A stretch of DNA of 64,000 nt from Cristatella mucedo (GCA_009760855.2 WPIO01000071.1:1748001-1812000), one strand, 5' to 3'. Positions 47,098 to 57,840 are shown, counted from the first letter of the stretch. The notes: generated by a model from the letters alone, not told the origin. Program-made: numbers and translations.

Positions 47098-47650
47098 CGG
47101 AGGCGGCGGAGGCGGCGGAGGCGGCGGAGGCGGCGGAGGCGGCGGAGGCGGCGGAGGCGGCGGAGGCGGCGGAGGCGGCGGAGGCGGCGGAGGCGGCGGA
47201 GGCGGCGGAGGCGGCGGGCGCGGCGGAGGCGGCGGAGGCGGCGGAGGCGGCGGAGGCGGCGGAGGCGGCGGAGGCGGCGGAGGCGGCGGAGGCGGCGGAG
47301 GCGGCGGAGGCGGCGGAGGCGGCGGAGGCGGCGGAGGCGGCGGAGGCGGCGGCGGCGGCGGCGGCGGAGGCGGCGGAGGGGGGGGGCGGCGGAGGCGGCG
47401 GAGGCGGCGGAGGCGGCGGAGGCGGCGGAGGCGGCGGAGGCGGCGGAGGCGGCGGAGGCGGCGGAGGCGGCGGAGGCGGCGGAGGCGGCGGAGGCGGCGG
47501 AGGGCGGCGGAGGCGGCGGAGGCGGCGGAGGCGGCGGAGGCGGCGGAGGCGGCGGAGGCGGCGGAGGCGGCGGAGGCGGCGGAGGCGGCGGAGGCGGCGG
47601 AGGCGGCGGCGGCGGCGGCGGCGGAGGAGGCGGAGGAGGCGGCGGCGGGT
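47098..47650. repeat. (GGCGGA)n / (CGG)n array, about 550 bp
   Basis: GGAGGCGGC hexamer/nonamer repeats with a few frame-changing interruptions: GCGGGCGC at 47213, GGGGGGG at 47379-47386, and a missing A at 47502. It is open in all six frames as poly-Arg, poly-Gly, AEAAEA or Pro/Leu-Arg. Apparent proteins of up to 377 aa are artefacts. Confidence 0.95.
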
Positions 47651-48469
47651 ACTCTTTGTGCAAAGCGGATAGACCGCTTCTGGAGCGGAATATCGCCATC
47701 GACAAACCGGCGTCCTTCTTCGTCGAGCGCCGCCTAGTCTGGCGGCGCTCGCCGCCGGAAGCGGAAGCTGCACTTCGCGCTCGCGATCGCTGCTGGAGGG
47801 TGCTATGGGGTCGGTTTCCGGCTATCTGCGGCCGTGCGCGGAAGGCCTCGGTGGCTGCACGCAGCACTGCTCGCGAAGCCGAGCTAAGCGGCGCCTCGTC
47901 AGAGCGAGAGGCTGCGACGAGAGCGAAAATGCAAACACCCTTTAGGAGGTGGCCACGCGGGGGCCACCGTTTTTAAGTCGAAAGGTCGAAGCGGCGGCGC
48001 CGCCGCCGCTCTCGCCGGCCTCCCCTTTCGCCGAGTCCGCTGCGACACCGAAATGTCACGCGCTACCCACGATAAGCCAAACATAGGCGCCCGAAGGGTT
48101 TTCCGTTGCTGACGTCAGTCTTTATAGCGCATAAGTAACCAGCCAGCGAGTAGCACCCGCCTAAGCCAAGCGACGCTGTCATGCGAAAATGGTATATTTT
48201 CAAGATGGAGCGCTCGCTGTTATGACAGGCTGGAGAGCTACGCCGCCCGCGCGGGCGGTGGCGGCGGCGGCTACTGTCGCATCGCGAAGCGCTATCTGGT
48301 GACTCCGCCAGCGCTATTCGGCGACGGCGCCGCCAAGTTCGAGTAAAGTGGGTATAGCGGGCGTCGCGGGCGGCGCGGGCAGCGCTGCGCACTTCTTGGT
48401 TCGATGGTAAAAGCGCGCGCGCGCTACCTCGAGGGTAAAAAAAACACATTAGCTGATTGAACTCCGTTA
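47651..48469. other. GC-rich block (middle part)
   Basis: No supported gene. A small inverted repeat GGTGGCCACGCGGGGGCCACC (47948-47968) and a GCGGCGGCGCCGCCGCCGC palindrome (47991-48009) are present. Confidence 0.4.
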
Positions 48470-48605
48470 TTTGTTTAGCGGCAGAAGAGCCTTATTGGCT
48501 ATGACCAACGCATGCAGTTGGCAATAAAGGCTCGCTCAACTGCAGGATTCGAACCCACGACCTAGGCCGTAAAGAGCGAGCACCATACCTAGCGGGTGCT
48601 CGCTC
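48470..48605 (-). mobile_element. SINE1 copy
   Basis: On the minus strand: GTGCTCGCTCTTTACGGCCT, AGGTCGTGGGTTCGAATCCT (B-box), GCAGTTGAGCGAGCCTTTAT and a GGCTCTTCTGCCGCTAAACA end. Close to the copy at 5480. Confidence 0.8.
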
Positions 48606-48654
48606 ATACTCTATGACGCGTCGGCACCCGCAGACTGCTCGTGCGAGGCCTGGG

Positions 48655-48735
48655 AGTCCGGGCGAGCTCGGGCGCGTTCTGGCGAGTTCTGGCAAGTTCT
48701 GGCGAGTTCGGGCGAGTTCGACCGAGTTCGGCCTA
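48655..48735. repeat. 10-bp minisatellite TTCTGGCGAG
   Basis: About eight units: CGGGCGAGCT, CGGGCGCGTT, CTGGCGAGTT, CTGGCAAGTT and so on. Purine/pyrimidine variants are in register every 10 bp. Confidence 0.85.
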
Positions 48736-50400
48736 TTTCGGCGAGCCGCCTCGCTTCCTTCAGGTCTCCGCCGGAACCCGGAAGTGTGCGCGCGTCTCCG
48801 AGCGTTGGGGCGCGGCGAGGCGCAAGAAAGAGAGGACGAAGCGTCGATTGACGGTGAAAAAAATAGCAAAACTGGCGTGCCTCCGAAAGAGAGACCGAGT
48901 TGCATCCGAGGGCGCTGCTGCATCATCTATTTTTACAAAGGAGCCGAGCGGAGCTGCGAATCGGAAGCGATCGCGACCGACGGACGCTCGAGTCGCAGTC
49001 GCGCTCAGCCGCTTGGCCGCCTGCATGCCGTCGTCACCGCGCGGCAGGGCGGCATTCGATCTCGCGCGCGCGTCTTCGGCGCGTGCGCGAGAGACGAGTG
49101 CAGCTCGGGCCGTCGCCGCCGCCGCCGCCGCCGCTCGAGTCTCCGCTTTTCGCTGAAAACCTCGCCGGCGGTCGCGCGTGACAAATCACGTGACAACCGC
49201 GGTAGCGTGACGAAAACGATGCCGCCGTCGCGGCGCTCGGCTGACTTTCGCAAGTCGAATGCGACGGCGGCGGCGGCAGACGATTTCGCGTCATGTCCCT
49301 GAGGTAGGCTTTCGCCCGGCGACGACGGTGCGCTGTCGGACGTCGCCGGAGGAGAAAGTGACGCGCTCGCGGAGAGAGCACGTTTTGACCGCCAGAGCCG
49401 CACGCCGCCGCACGACGCTTGGAGCTCCGGCGATCGATGGGGAAAGAGGGCGGGCCACAGCCACCATCTTGGCGAACGACCAGCAGCCGGCGTGCACCCT
49501 GCGGCAGAGGCGGAGGCGACTGATTCCTTCGACTTCACCGTCGTCGGAGCAGCCGAGACGGCGAGCGGCGAGAAAGCGCGCGCCAAGCCGGTGCCATCTT
49601 GGCCTCTCGCTCCTCGGTCGCATTAGCGAGCGCCAGACACGCCCGATGGCTAAAGCGGCGCTCGACGCCGGCTAAATGGGCAGCGAGCTGGAGTCAAAAG
49701 GGATTGGAAAATTTTTCCGCTCGCAATCTAGCCAATTCAAACGTAATAATCTGAGCAGTCGTTCTCGGAGCTGGCGACTACTGGCGTCGCGCGGGTAGCC
49801 GAATCCCCCCGAGTACCCAGAATACCTAGACTGGCATCCGGCGCTCCCCGTCGCACCCGGGTGCGCGAAACGCCCTCGAGTCGGAGCTGCGTACGATTGG
49901 CAGCGCCGCTGCCAGCGCTGCTGCTTCCGACTTCTGGCGACGCTGCAGCGGACGCGCCGCCGATCGGTCACCGGACGTCGTCAGGGGCGAGCAAACGCGG
50001 GAGTTGAAGAATTCGTAGAATTTTGTTCTTTTCGTTAATTAATTTAATTAAATTGTTAATTTCGTTAATTCATTTAACGCCAATTTCGTTCGAAGAAGGC
50101 ATTTGCTCGCTCGCCCATCGTCATGGCCGCTGAAGTATTTCCGCTCTCGCAGCACACGCCAAGCGTTGCGCACGAATTCGTCATCGCCTAGACGCGCCCT
50201 ACCGCTCGAGCATGCGGTCAAATTGAGTATTTTTCAGCTCGCTGGCGCGTGACGCGAATGCGGCTGCATTGTCCAGCAGCTGTGGGCGTGAGAGCCGTTG
50301 GCGATGCGCGCTTGGCAACGCTTCGTCGTAGCGGGCAGGCCGAGAAGCGTACCGCGGCGTACACGAAGCGAGAAAACTACCGCTGCCGCTCAAAATTAGG
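48736..50400. other. GC-rich block (right part)
   Basis: CpG-rich to about 49960 with (CCG)n at 49107-49131 and two CCATCTTGG motifs (49463 and 49600 areas) of YY1-like type. AT-rich TTAATTTAATTAAATTG occurs at 50037-50060. Open frames of up to 229 codons on both strands lack recognisable domains. Confidence 0.4.
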
Positions 50401-50647
50401 CTGACTCACTTTGTATAAGCTGAGGTCTAAGGTTTACTGCGCACTTTCGAGAAGCGGAATTTCGACTGCCTCAAGAATAAGGGCAAGGTCAAGTCAGGCG
50501 ACGCAGTGTCTTGTCGCAGGGCTGGCCCACGCGGTCCGAGCGGCGGTGCTGGTAGCTCTTCAATTTTTATTGGTAAATGTCGTTGTGACATTCTGTGAAT
50601 GTTATTATGTTCCACAAAAACGTAGCTTCTGCGGTCTGGACAATGGT
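50401..50647. other. Interval with no identifiable gene
   Basis: Neutral composition, nothing recognisable. Confidence 0.5.
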
Positions 50648-51138
50648 TTAATAATAATAATAATAATAATTCACTTGATAAAGGACCCTCAGAGAACTTA
50701 ATCTCTCTCTAGGCGCTTTACATTTGCTGTAAAGTGAAATGCAATTGAATGGTAAGTAAAATCATGCTTGAAAAAACAAACGGAATGAATAACATGGTTA
50801 GGGATGACATGCACAGGGTCAGCATGCAAATGTGGTTAGTGGCAGCATGCACAGTGTCAGCACGCATAAGCACATCAAAGACGAATCACAGGGACCCACT
50901 AAATGCTGTCCTAAATAGGTGTGTTTTTAGGTTCCTTTTAAATGTGGTCAGGTCAAGGGATGTTCTGACGCAGGTCGGGAGGGAGTTCCAGGCTTTGGGA
51001 GCATATGAACTAAATGCACGGTCTCCAAAGGATTTAAGGTTTGTATGAGGTATTTCTAGACTGTTGGATTCCGAAAAGCGGGTGGTACGATGCTTAGCCT
51101 GATGGGGTAGTATATCCGACAGATAGGCTGGAGCCATA
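50648..51138 (-). mobile_element. LINE-A copy, young
   Basis: A clean (AAT)7 tail at 50649-50670, hairpin, 3' UTR and an open C-terminal ORF end (MAPAYLSDILPHQAKHRTTR ... FRTAFSGSL). It is very similar to the copy at 61310-62397. Confidence 0.88.
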
Positions 51139-51420
51139 GAAAAATCCTCCAGATTTGCCATTGGGCACAGTGCTGAAGTCTGGTTAGATCAGGTGAAAAG
51201 ATGGCCTGGTCGGATCGTGTTAAAAATAGCTTAAAACGCACTTGTTTAGTACGGCATTTGGCGGGTCGTTGCGATTCGTCCTTCGCGTGCATGTACATGC
51301 TTACACTACACCTGCTGCTTGCAGATGCTACCATCAAACATTTGGTGATGTTTTCTATGCAGCATCTGCAAAGTGCCTACTGGGAGATTCAGTTCTTTGA
51401 GGGTGCTATGAAAATGTATA
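51139..51420 (+). mobile_element. Older LINE-A 3' end in opposite orientation
   Basis: CGCACTTGTTTAGTACGGCA ... TTGCGATTCGTCCTTCGCGT ... TTTCTATGCAGCATCTGCAA ... TGAGGGTGCTATGAAAATG. Diverged 3' UTR and hairpin on the + strand, tail nearly lost. Together with 50648-51138 it makes a head-to-head inverted pair. Confidence 0.75.
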
Positions 51421-51424
51421 GTCA

Positions 51425-51600
51425 TTATTATGAGCCGTAATGGCACACTAGGTACGGCGGTTGCTTTCACGACCTCAGTCCAGAGGTCGTGGGCTTGATT
51501 CCTGTGGTGGGCGATCCTATATCGCCACTGCAAGCGGTGGTGATAGCCGTAAAGGCTCTACTGTCGCTATACAAAAAGAGGCTGTTTAAGCAGCTTGGTT
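51425..51600 (+). mobile_element. SINE1 copy, near full length, with TTATTATT tail
   Basis: Head GTAATGGCACACTAGGTACG, palindrome CACGACCTCAGTCCAGAGGTCGTG split by an odd loop, B-box GGGCTTGATTCC, body GGCGATCCTATATCGCCACT, and end CTATACAAAAAGAGGCTG. TTATTATTATATTTATTATT follows to about 51620. Confidence 0.82.
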
Positions 51601-51619
51601 TATTATTATATTTATTATT

Positions 51620-52329
51620 ATTGTGTGGCACCCATTGTGCCACTACCCGAGTTAGTGAGGCTTAGCCTGACGTAACGGCCATATATAAGTCACCTTCAAA
51701 GTGCCACAGTACAATTGCTTTGACCGAGCGTTTCGCTTTAAGCTATAGCTATATTTATAGCTATAGCTATATTTATTATATATATATAAGAGATAAATAA
51801 TGAGCACCTTGCAACACTTGCATGGACTCACTAGGCGGCGCTCGCATCGAACCGATGCCTTTTCTGCGAGCGTGGGAAATTTATTAAGGTATGAAGGTAT
51901 TTATTAAGGCGCGAGCGAACAAATAATCCTCGAAAGCATGTGTGAATACATGCACTATTTTTTTCAGAAACCAGCCGACTTTTCAGACCAGGTATGGATC
52001 AAAAGATGTTACTTTCTCAGTTTTCGCATCATAGATTAGTTAACTTGAACTTACAGCACTTCTCTGGTAAAAAAAAAGCAAAGGTTGAAGGGAAACGTTA
52101 ATGCTAATTTTCGATACTTCTGAGGCTTAAGCAATTAGGTTATACAAATAAAAACCTATGCATAAAATTTATGGTGTATGTCAGGGGTCGGCAAACTTTT
52201 CGGTCTACTAGGGTATTTCAGAAGGTCACGATGGCATGCTAGGCCCGATGATGCCACGCCCACTCCGCTGGACCGATATAACGGGTAAGGTCAGAGACTC
52301 AGCTGTGCTTCCCACTTTCTCTTTTTTTG
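51620..52329. other. Interval with no identifiable gene
   Basis: AT-rich. AGCTATAGCTATATTT is tandemly repeated at 51738-51775, and a TA run follows to 51790. TCAGGGGTCGGCAAACTTTT at 52181-52200 resembles the terminal repeat of hAT-type DNA transposons, but no partner end or target duplication was found. Confidence 0.4.
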
Positions 52330-52460
52330 CGCGAGACATAGTCTGCTGGTTACCGGATGCGCACAGAAAGCCTCGTAGGCTTTGAGTGCGCTACAGAAGC
52401 TTACTCCCCCTTCGCAGCAACCACATATAATCTGTGGCTTCGTTGAGTTCATGGCGAATA
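52330..52460 (+). mobile_element. LINE-B 3' end fragment
   Basis: GCTGGTTACCGGATGCGCAC ... GAAAGCCTCGTAGGCTTTGA ... GTGGCTTCGTTGAGTTCATG is collinear with the 3' segment of LINE-B. Confidence 0.65.
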
Positions 52461-52468
52461 CACACGCA

Positions 52469-52500
<32 letters not shown>

Positions 52501-52512
52501 CACATACACACA
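52461..52512. repeat. (CGCA)n then (CA)n microsatellite
   Basis: Six or so CGCA units (52465-52489) followed by CA repeats to 52512. Confidence 0.92.
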
Positions 52513-52645
52513 AGCCTGGTCGTGGTTTCGAGTCTTGCAGCGGACGATCTTGTATTGCTCGTTGCAAAAAGGAATGATGGCCGCCAAGGCTCTCCTGCCA
52601 CTATCAAAGTGAGGCCTTTAGGTCAGCTGACCTTTAATTATTATT
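52513..52645 (+). mobile_element. SINE1 copy lacking the head
   Basis: GCCTGGTCGTGGTTTCGAGT (B-box region), then CTTGCAGCGGACGATCTTGT, GGCTCTCCTGCCACTATCAA and a GTCAGCTGACCTTTAATTAT end. Confidence 0.6.
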
Positions 52646-53754
52646 TGTCGCAAAAACGGATACAAGCTTCACCGTCGATGTCAATGTCGGAGCTCCGGCA
52701 TCAATGGCGGAAACTCGGCAAAGACGAACATCAGCAGGTAAGCGCCTGGGGAAGGGTGGCCCCCACCCCCCACCCCCACCCCCGTGGGGCCGGGGTTTAC
52801 AGACGCTAAAATGGAGGAAAGCCAACGCCGGTGGCCTCGAACTGCCAATATGCTCAGTGGAATGTGACCAACGGAAGGCGATGGGTCAGATTACTCGCGT
52901 AGAGATCTGGAAAGAGAACGTCGGAAGATCACGTGACTGAACACGCACAAGTAACAGCGACGGCAGCACGACACGCGATAACAAAGTCAGGTGCACGACA
53001 GCAACATGTGAGATACAATGACAGCCTGAGGTTCCTTGGGTCGCGGGCCCTCATCTTAAAGAGTTCTTGTTGAATTCGAGTTACTTACTCGCTGCATTAA
53101 TTGAGCTGGGCTGCCACATCTACTTTTAAATTTGCGTACTGACACGATCGAATTTGGAGACGAAGTACATTGGCATCTAAAACCGTGTCTTCTTTGCCGT
53201 TTGTCTTTCAGTAGCTTTTGTGCGGTGCTTCGGCTGCGCTTACTAGCCAGCGTACGGCTCGCCAAACTCTCACAGAATTGGTGGTCTGGTCGGATCGGGG
53301 TCAGCCAGGGTCAGATGGGGTCAGCTGGGGGTCAGAAGGTGGTGTAAGATGGCTAACTGCCGGTACTTGTCTGGGGGCTTTAAAAGTTCACCTTCTTTCA
53401 TTAAACGCATGGGATTACGGCCAGTGTGCCCCACTATTAGCAGCTAAACAAATGGATTTAGGCAGATTCTTTATTTGTGCGGGAGTGTGTAACCATATGA
53501 CTTTTAGTGCAAGGTCCAGTGTGGTCATTTCGGGAAGTATAGCGTGACAGCGCCGAATTACAAAGCGCTAATTAATTGCGCCAGTTTCGCAGAGCTAACT
53601 TAGACTGGAGGATTTTTTTGATGGCCGCAAATGTATGCTGCCATTTAATTTTGCGCGTGCACTTTTAACGAAATCGCTTTGGCGTCAACATTCGCTGTGG
53701 GCACGTGACGCTGCATTATTTCCCTGCAGGACTAGACTGGTTTATTCCTGAAAT
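52646..53754. other. Interval with no identifiable gene
   Basis: Contains a C-run patch (52760-52795) and a GGGTCAG minisatellite at 53295-53340 (about five units GGGGTCAGCC / GGGTCAGATG). No supported gene. Confidence 0.5.
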
Positions 53755-53870
53755 AAATGCACTCGCTACTCACCACCCGATGCAGGATTCGAGCCAAACA
53801 TTCGAGCGTGTGCGTGCGTACGAGCGGCGAAATGCCAGCACCTTGAGCCGCTGAACTAAGAACCGGGGAC
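53755..53870 (-). mobile_element. tRNA-like SINE fragment, diverged
   Basis: On the minus strand: GTTCAGCGGCTCAAGGTGCT (A-box-like), then TGGCTCGAATCCTGCATCGG (B-box) and a short body. Probably SINE1, but the body is too diverged to be sure. Confidence 0.45.
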
Positions 53871-54462
53871 AAAAAGTAAGCAGAAACAAGGTCAGCGCTC
53901 GAGTATTATCTGAAGTGAAATATTTTGAAAGCCGGCATGCTGCAAGAGTGACGCCGATATTAACTTTAGGCTGGGGCGGAAGCGGAAGCTGAAACTCGGC
54001 CTCGCGACGTCGGTGGCAATGGGCCTGTCACGTGACAGCAGCGGAAGCGACGAGCCTACTGCTGTCATGCTAGCTAGAAGATGCAAACGTGACCGCAGTA
54101 GCTCCAACGCAGCCCCCCCCCCCGCCCTCCTGGCACATCCTGTAAACATGGGTAAAATGGGGCGATCCAAAGTGGGGCGTTGGAAGCCGAGGGATATTAT
54201 TTAAAGCAATTGCTTACAAGAGGCAGCACGCAGCATGCAAGTGCCTGGCACCATAGCTTGCACTGACGATGCAGCGAGGATAGTGGCAATTCTTTCTGTC
54301 TTTGACGACGCAGAGCCTGTGAGGTCCGTATAAGTAACTGAAAAGCATTTTTTATAAGCCGTAAGAGATTTAAGTCTATTCTCAAAACTCCAATAAATAA
54401 TATTCACACTCGAGTGCTGCCTCACATTTGCGCGTAGCCGGCGCACCATCGGGCTCGCGTAT
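53871..54462. other. Interval with no identifiable gene
   Basis: A mid-GC patch at 53930-54190 with no domain-bearing frame, and a C10 run at 54113-54123. Confidence 0.5.
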
Positions 54463-54575
54463 GCTAATGTTAATAATAATGGTAGCAATAATAATAATAA
54501 TGTTATAATGGCATTTGCATAGTAACCACAGAGAACTAAATCTATTACTGGGCACTTTGTTTAGGCTTAAAAGAA
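54463..54575 (-). mobile_element. LINE-A tail fragment, diverged
   Basis: Two AAT runs (54468-54506), then CATTTGCATAGTAACCACAG ... CTGGGCACTTTG, a decayed hairpin. Confidence 0.6.
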
Positions 54576-54764
54576 ATGGTTTCAACTGATCGTAGCGATA
54601 GCATACTCAATTTTACAACGCGTTGGCGCGAAGCGAGTGCTGCTGGCGCGACGGAAAGCCTACCGCGTAGTATTTCAGGTAGGCGCAGCAGTGAAATAAG
54701 AAAATCGAGGAGCCTAAAGCGTAAAGCCTTGAATTCGCTACGATACGCTATGATCAAGAGTCAC

Positions 54765-54870
54765 TCTAGGTCGGCGAGAAGTGGTGTAACGCTGTGTAGC
54801 CGCTGCGACGTTCACGACAGACTTCAAGCATAGCCGCCGAGTTTTTCGCCAACTGAAAGCGCACTGTCGC
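54765..54870 (-). mobile_element. LINE-A internal fragment
   Basis: TAGGTCGGCGAGAAGTGGTG ... CGACGTTCACGACAGAC ... GCCGAGTTTTTCGCCAACTG corresponds to the C-terminal ORF module (..ADLHWL.. on the minus strand). Probably part of the same decayed copy as 54463-54575. Confidence 0.6.
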
Positions 54871-54954
54871 ACACGGAAGGGGGACCTGCTTGGTGAAATT
54901 TATCTCTACTAATGATTAATTTATTACAATTCATCTTATGAAATTAATTATTAA

Positions 54955-55095
54955 TGCAAGAAAGTCCGTCCGTCCGTTCTTTTCTCCGTCACGTGGCAAG
55001 ATGGCTACCATTACTTCCAGGAGTGACAGTGCAATAGATGCGCAATTCTGCTACGACTCAGCGAAGCGTGTCCACGGGCAGCGAGCTCTAGTACT
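54955..55095 (+). repeat. Family Y interspersed repeat, copy 3
   Basis: GCAAGAAAGTCCGTCCGTCC ... CACGTGGCAAGATGGCTACC ... TACTTCCAGGAGTGACAGTG ... GACTCAGCGAAGCGTGTCCA ... GGGCAGCGAGCT. The most complete copy; starts after TTAATTATTAAT. Confidence 0.72.
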
Positions 55096-55604
55096 AGAAA
55101 GTAATTATTGAATGTGCTTACTCACTTGGCTACAGTTATTAGACTTAATTCTGGAGTGGATGTGCCCATCTTTATTTTGAAGCAGGGCACCCTTATTTTT
55201 TGTACACAGGCTAGAAGGGATTTTGTCTGGGTGACATTACGGCTCATCGTCATCGAATATGAAAAAGTGAAACGCAATTCAAGTGCTAATGCCTGCAGCT
55301 TAAGCAGCTGTAGGGAGTCTAAGCAAATCTGAGGGAATGAGAACAGGAAATATAGGATAATAGGATGTATTAGACTGTTCAATTGACTTTGAGATGGGGT
55401 CAGCAGGGGGTAGAGACTTGAAGGTGGCTATTTGGTCTATCGGAGAGTCTTGCGGCCATTGTGCGTACAGAGCAGCAACGGAACGGTCTTCCAATGACTG
55501 CTAGGTACGCTTCTGACCGTATGCCAGCTATAATTATGGCTGATGGTCGTCATTCTTAGAGACCGTCACACTGAGGTAGGCAAGTAATGTTATGCAATGT
55601 AATT
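55096..55604. other. Interval with no identifiable gene
   Basis: AT-neutral. Two opposing frames of 74 and 86 codons have no domain. Confidence 0.5.
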
Positions 55605-56215
55605 TATCGCTGTCTGTATGTCCACAAAGATACAAAGACTACGCGGGTGTTACGCAGGAGAGCTCTCTATAGCGAACTCAAAGCCTAAGCTGATTTTGGT
55701 AAGCATTCGATAGCCAACAAACTTCATCTCACGCAACACAGAGAAAATAAGAGCATAGCAGAGTCAACAGAGCAGTTGAGGAAGTGAGTAGCATGGAAGT
55801 AGCAGCTCAGGACCGCTGGAAAGGATGAGCCATAGTCGGCAGCAGGAGAGTAGCTGTCGTGGCATAAGAGTTGTGGAAGTGAGTTCCACAGCATAGAACC
55901 TGCAGAGCTAAAGCTTGTGTCGCCAACGGTCTTTAAGCGAAGGAATGGAACAGCTAATTTACTGTCCGTAGAAGACCTGAGCGCACGAGGAATTTTAAAC
56001 TGGTGCTGCAGACAAACTAGGTACGACGGAGCCAGACCGTGGTGGGCCTTGTGGGTCAGCTTAAGAACTTCGCTCCGTATCCATTGATCGACAGGCAGTC
56101 TTGTAAGCTCTTTCAGCAAAAGAGACACGCGGTCAAACCTCTGGGATTCGTAAACTAGCTTTGCAGCCATATTTAATCACCAGCTGCAGCGGCCTAATGG
56201 CTTTTTTCCTGTAGT
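55605..56215 (-). mobile_element. LINE-B copy, C-terminal ORF plus 3' end
   Basis: The frame 55724-56170 (minus, 148 codons) reads KLVYESQRFDRVSLLLKELT ... KTVGDTSFSSAGSMLWNSLP. The latter module is analogous to LINE-A FGDRAFSSYAPKAWNSLP, so the two families are distant relatives. The conserved 3' segment follows at 55605-55722. Confidence 0.82.
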
Positions 56216-57059
56216 CCAGCCAAAATGGAATTGCTATAATATAGCCGCAACAGAGCAAGGGAGCTAGTTAAATTATTTTCATGCCGCTGTAGAAGACAGC
56301 TCCTTTATCGAGGCGAGGAAGCATTCCACCCATACCAGCCATTGCTGGTGCATGAGCCGCAGCGACACCACGAAGCGCCATATTTGTCGAGGCGCCATAT
56401 TTGTTGTGGCCTACTCAGGCATATCCGCCAAAAGCCTGGAAGAGTGATCGTGTCAGCTTGCGCTAAAAGCTTTTGTTGTATTAATAACCGCTGACTTTAT
56501 TAATACTGTTAGTATTATCATTTCTTGTGCTGGTAGCAGAGTACGGCTTAGCGTCAAGTAGAAGCAACCAGGCAACCAGCCCGCATCCAGCCATCAGAGA
56601 AATGCTTGCCAATCTCAAGCTTTCAGGTAAGCTGGCAGCTTTTAACAACAAACGGCGTACAGTTTGAGCAGCAGCTGTACTCTAGCGAAAGAAATGATGC
56701 GGCAAAATTCTACTGATGGCTCGTTTGCACTGTCAGCGCCTCGTTCCCGGCAGCTTTAATTATTATTATTACAATTTTTATTATTATTAATTAAGGGGCG
56801 ATCCTGGTTGCTTGCAGTTCTTCTGCTTAATAGGCCAGCAGATTGAGGTTAGATCGAGCATCGCTGTATCATTTCCGCTGGGTAGTAGAGCTGACTGAGG
56901 CCATGCCGAATGCTATCTGGCTAACTACCTGTGAAAAATTGTCTCACCTCAAGATAGCTAATCCATTCATTCAACGCTCTTCTTGAACCACATCTGAGTC
57001 ACTGGAGCTCATTCCATTCCGTAGCAGACTAAGACCCGGTTGCTTATCGCTTGGACAGT
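56216..57059. other. Interval with no identifiable gene
   Basis: ATT-rich patch at 56757-56795; otherwise unique. Confidence 0.5.
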
Positions 57060-57129
57060 CACTCTCTCATTCAAAACGAGCCGCAGGAAAGCAACACTCT
57101 CTCATTCAAAACGAGCCGCAGGAAAGCAA
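57060..57129. repeat. Perfect 35-bp tandem duplication
   Basis: CACTCTCTCATTCAAAACGA plus 15 more bases (57060-57094) are repeated without change at 57095-57129. A very recent duplication. Confidence 0.97.
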
Positions 57130-57689
57130 CGAAGCAAAGTTATGATGTTTCCTACTAAATTCACCCCACCTAATGCCGCCTACGACTTGAATTTTCGCCT
57201 GTTTGCAGTTACATGCACATGAAAATGATTTATGCTAGCGGTGCAGTTGGTTTGGGACTTCATTCAATCACATAAAACACAGTGATCCAATATAAGTCGC
57301 ATCAAATTGAGCGATACATTGTAATTTACACAGCTAGCTAAGCAATCAGCTAACTACCCAGGCAACGTTACAAAGGGGCTCGTGCGTGTACATTGGCCAC
57401 AGCCAAATGAAGATAAAGAGACTAAGCAATAACAGTAAATTGCCAGCTTGAGTTAAAAAAATACCTTTCCTCTATAGGTTATATATGTAGATGCACACAC
57501 AGAGAACATTTTGGTGCAGGCTTTTTTGTTTATTCGGCTTTGGCTTTTGCCTCCACTTGGCTGCTCGTCGAAACCACAAGTGAGACAAAATGATTTTTTT
57601 ATGAGGATCGAAGGAAAAACAAAAAACTTGCAGCCTGCGAATACTGCCACAGGTATATACAGCAGGTATACTGACCAGGCGCTTAAAGA
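57130..57689. other. Interval with no identifiable gene
   Basis: Neutral to AT-rich. Small frames of up to 74 codons only. Confidence 0.5.
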
Positions 57690-57840
57690 GCCTCATTTAT
57701 ACAGCGGCAGCAGCACCGCAGCGGCGCTTGCAGTGGCAGTGGTCAACGCAGTTTTGCTCACTGCTGCGGGACTTGAACCGACGACCTGGGTCGGGAAATG
57801 CGAGCACCTTACCCCTTAGCAGAGACCCGGCGTGCAGCCG
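57690..57840 (-). mobile_element. SINE1 copy, diverged
   Basis: On the minus strand: CTGCTAAGGGGTAAGGTGCT (A-box-like), CCCGACCCAGGTCGTCGGTT, CAAGTCCCGCAGCAGTGAGC and a GGCTCTTTAAGCGCC end. The + strand CAGCGGCAGCAGCACCGCAG is a small internal repeat. Confidence 0.6.

Noticed and set aside
46843-47976. 377-aa poly-Arg/AEAAEA/poly-Gly frame and its minus-strand counterparts
   Set aside because: Entirely generated by the GGCGGA array; the phase changes only swap one homopolymer for another.
48613-49302. 229-codon + strand frame in the 48.6-49.3 kb block
   Set aside because: It begins inside a SINE/minisatellite and has no domain; composition explains it.
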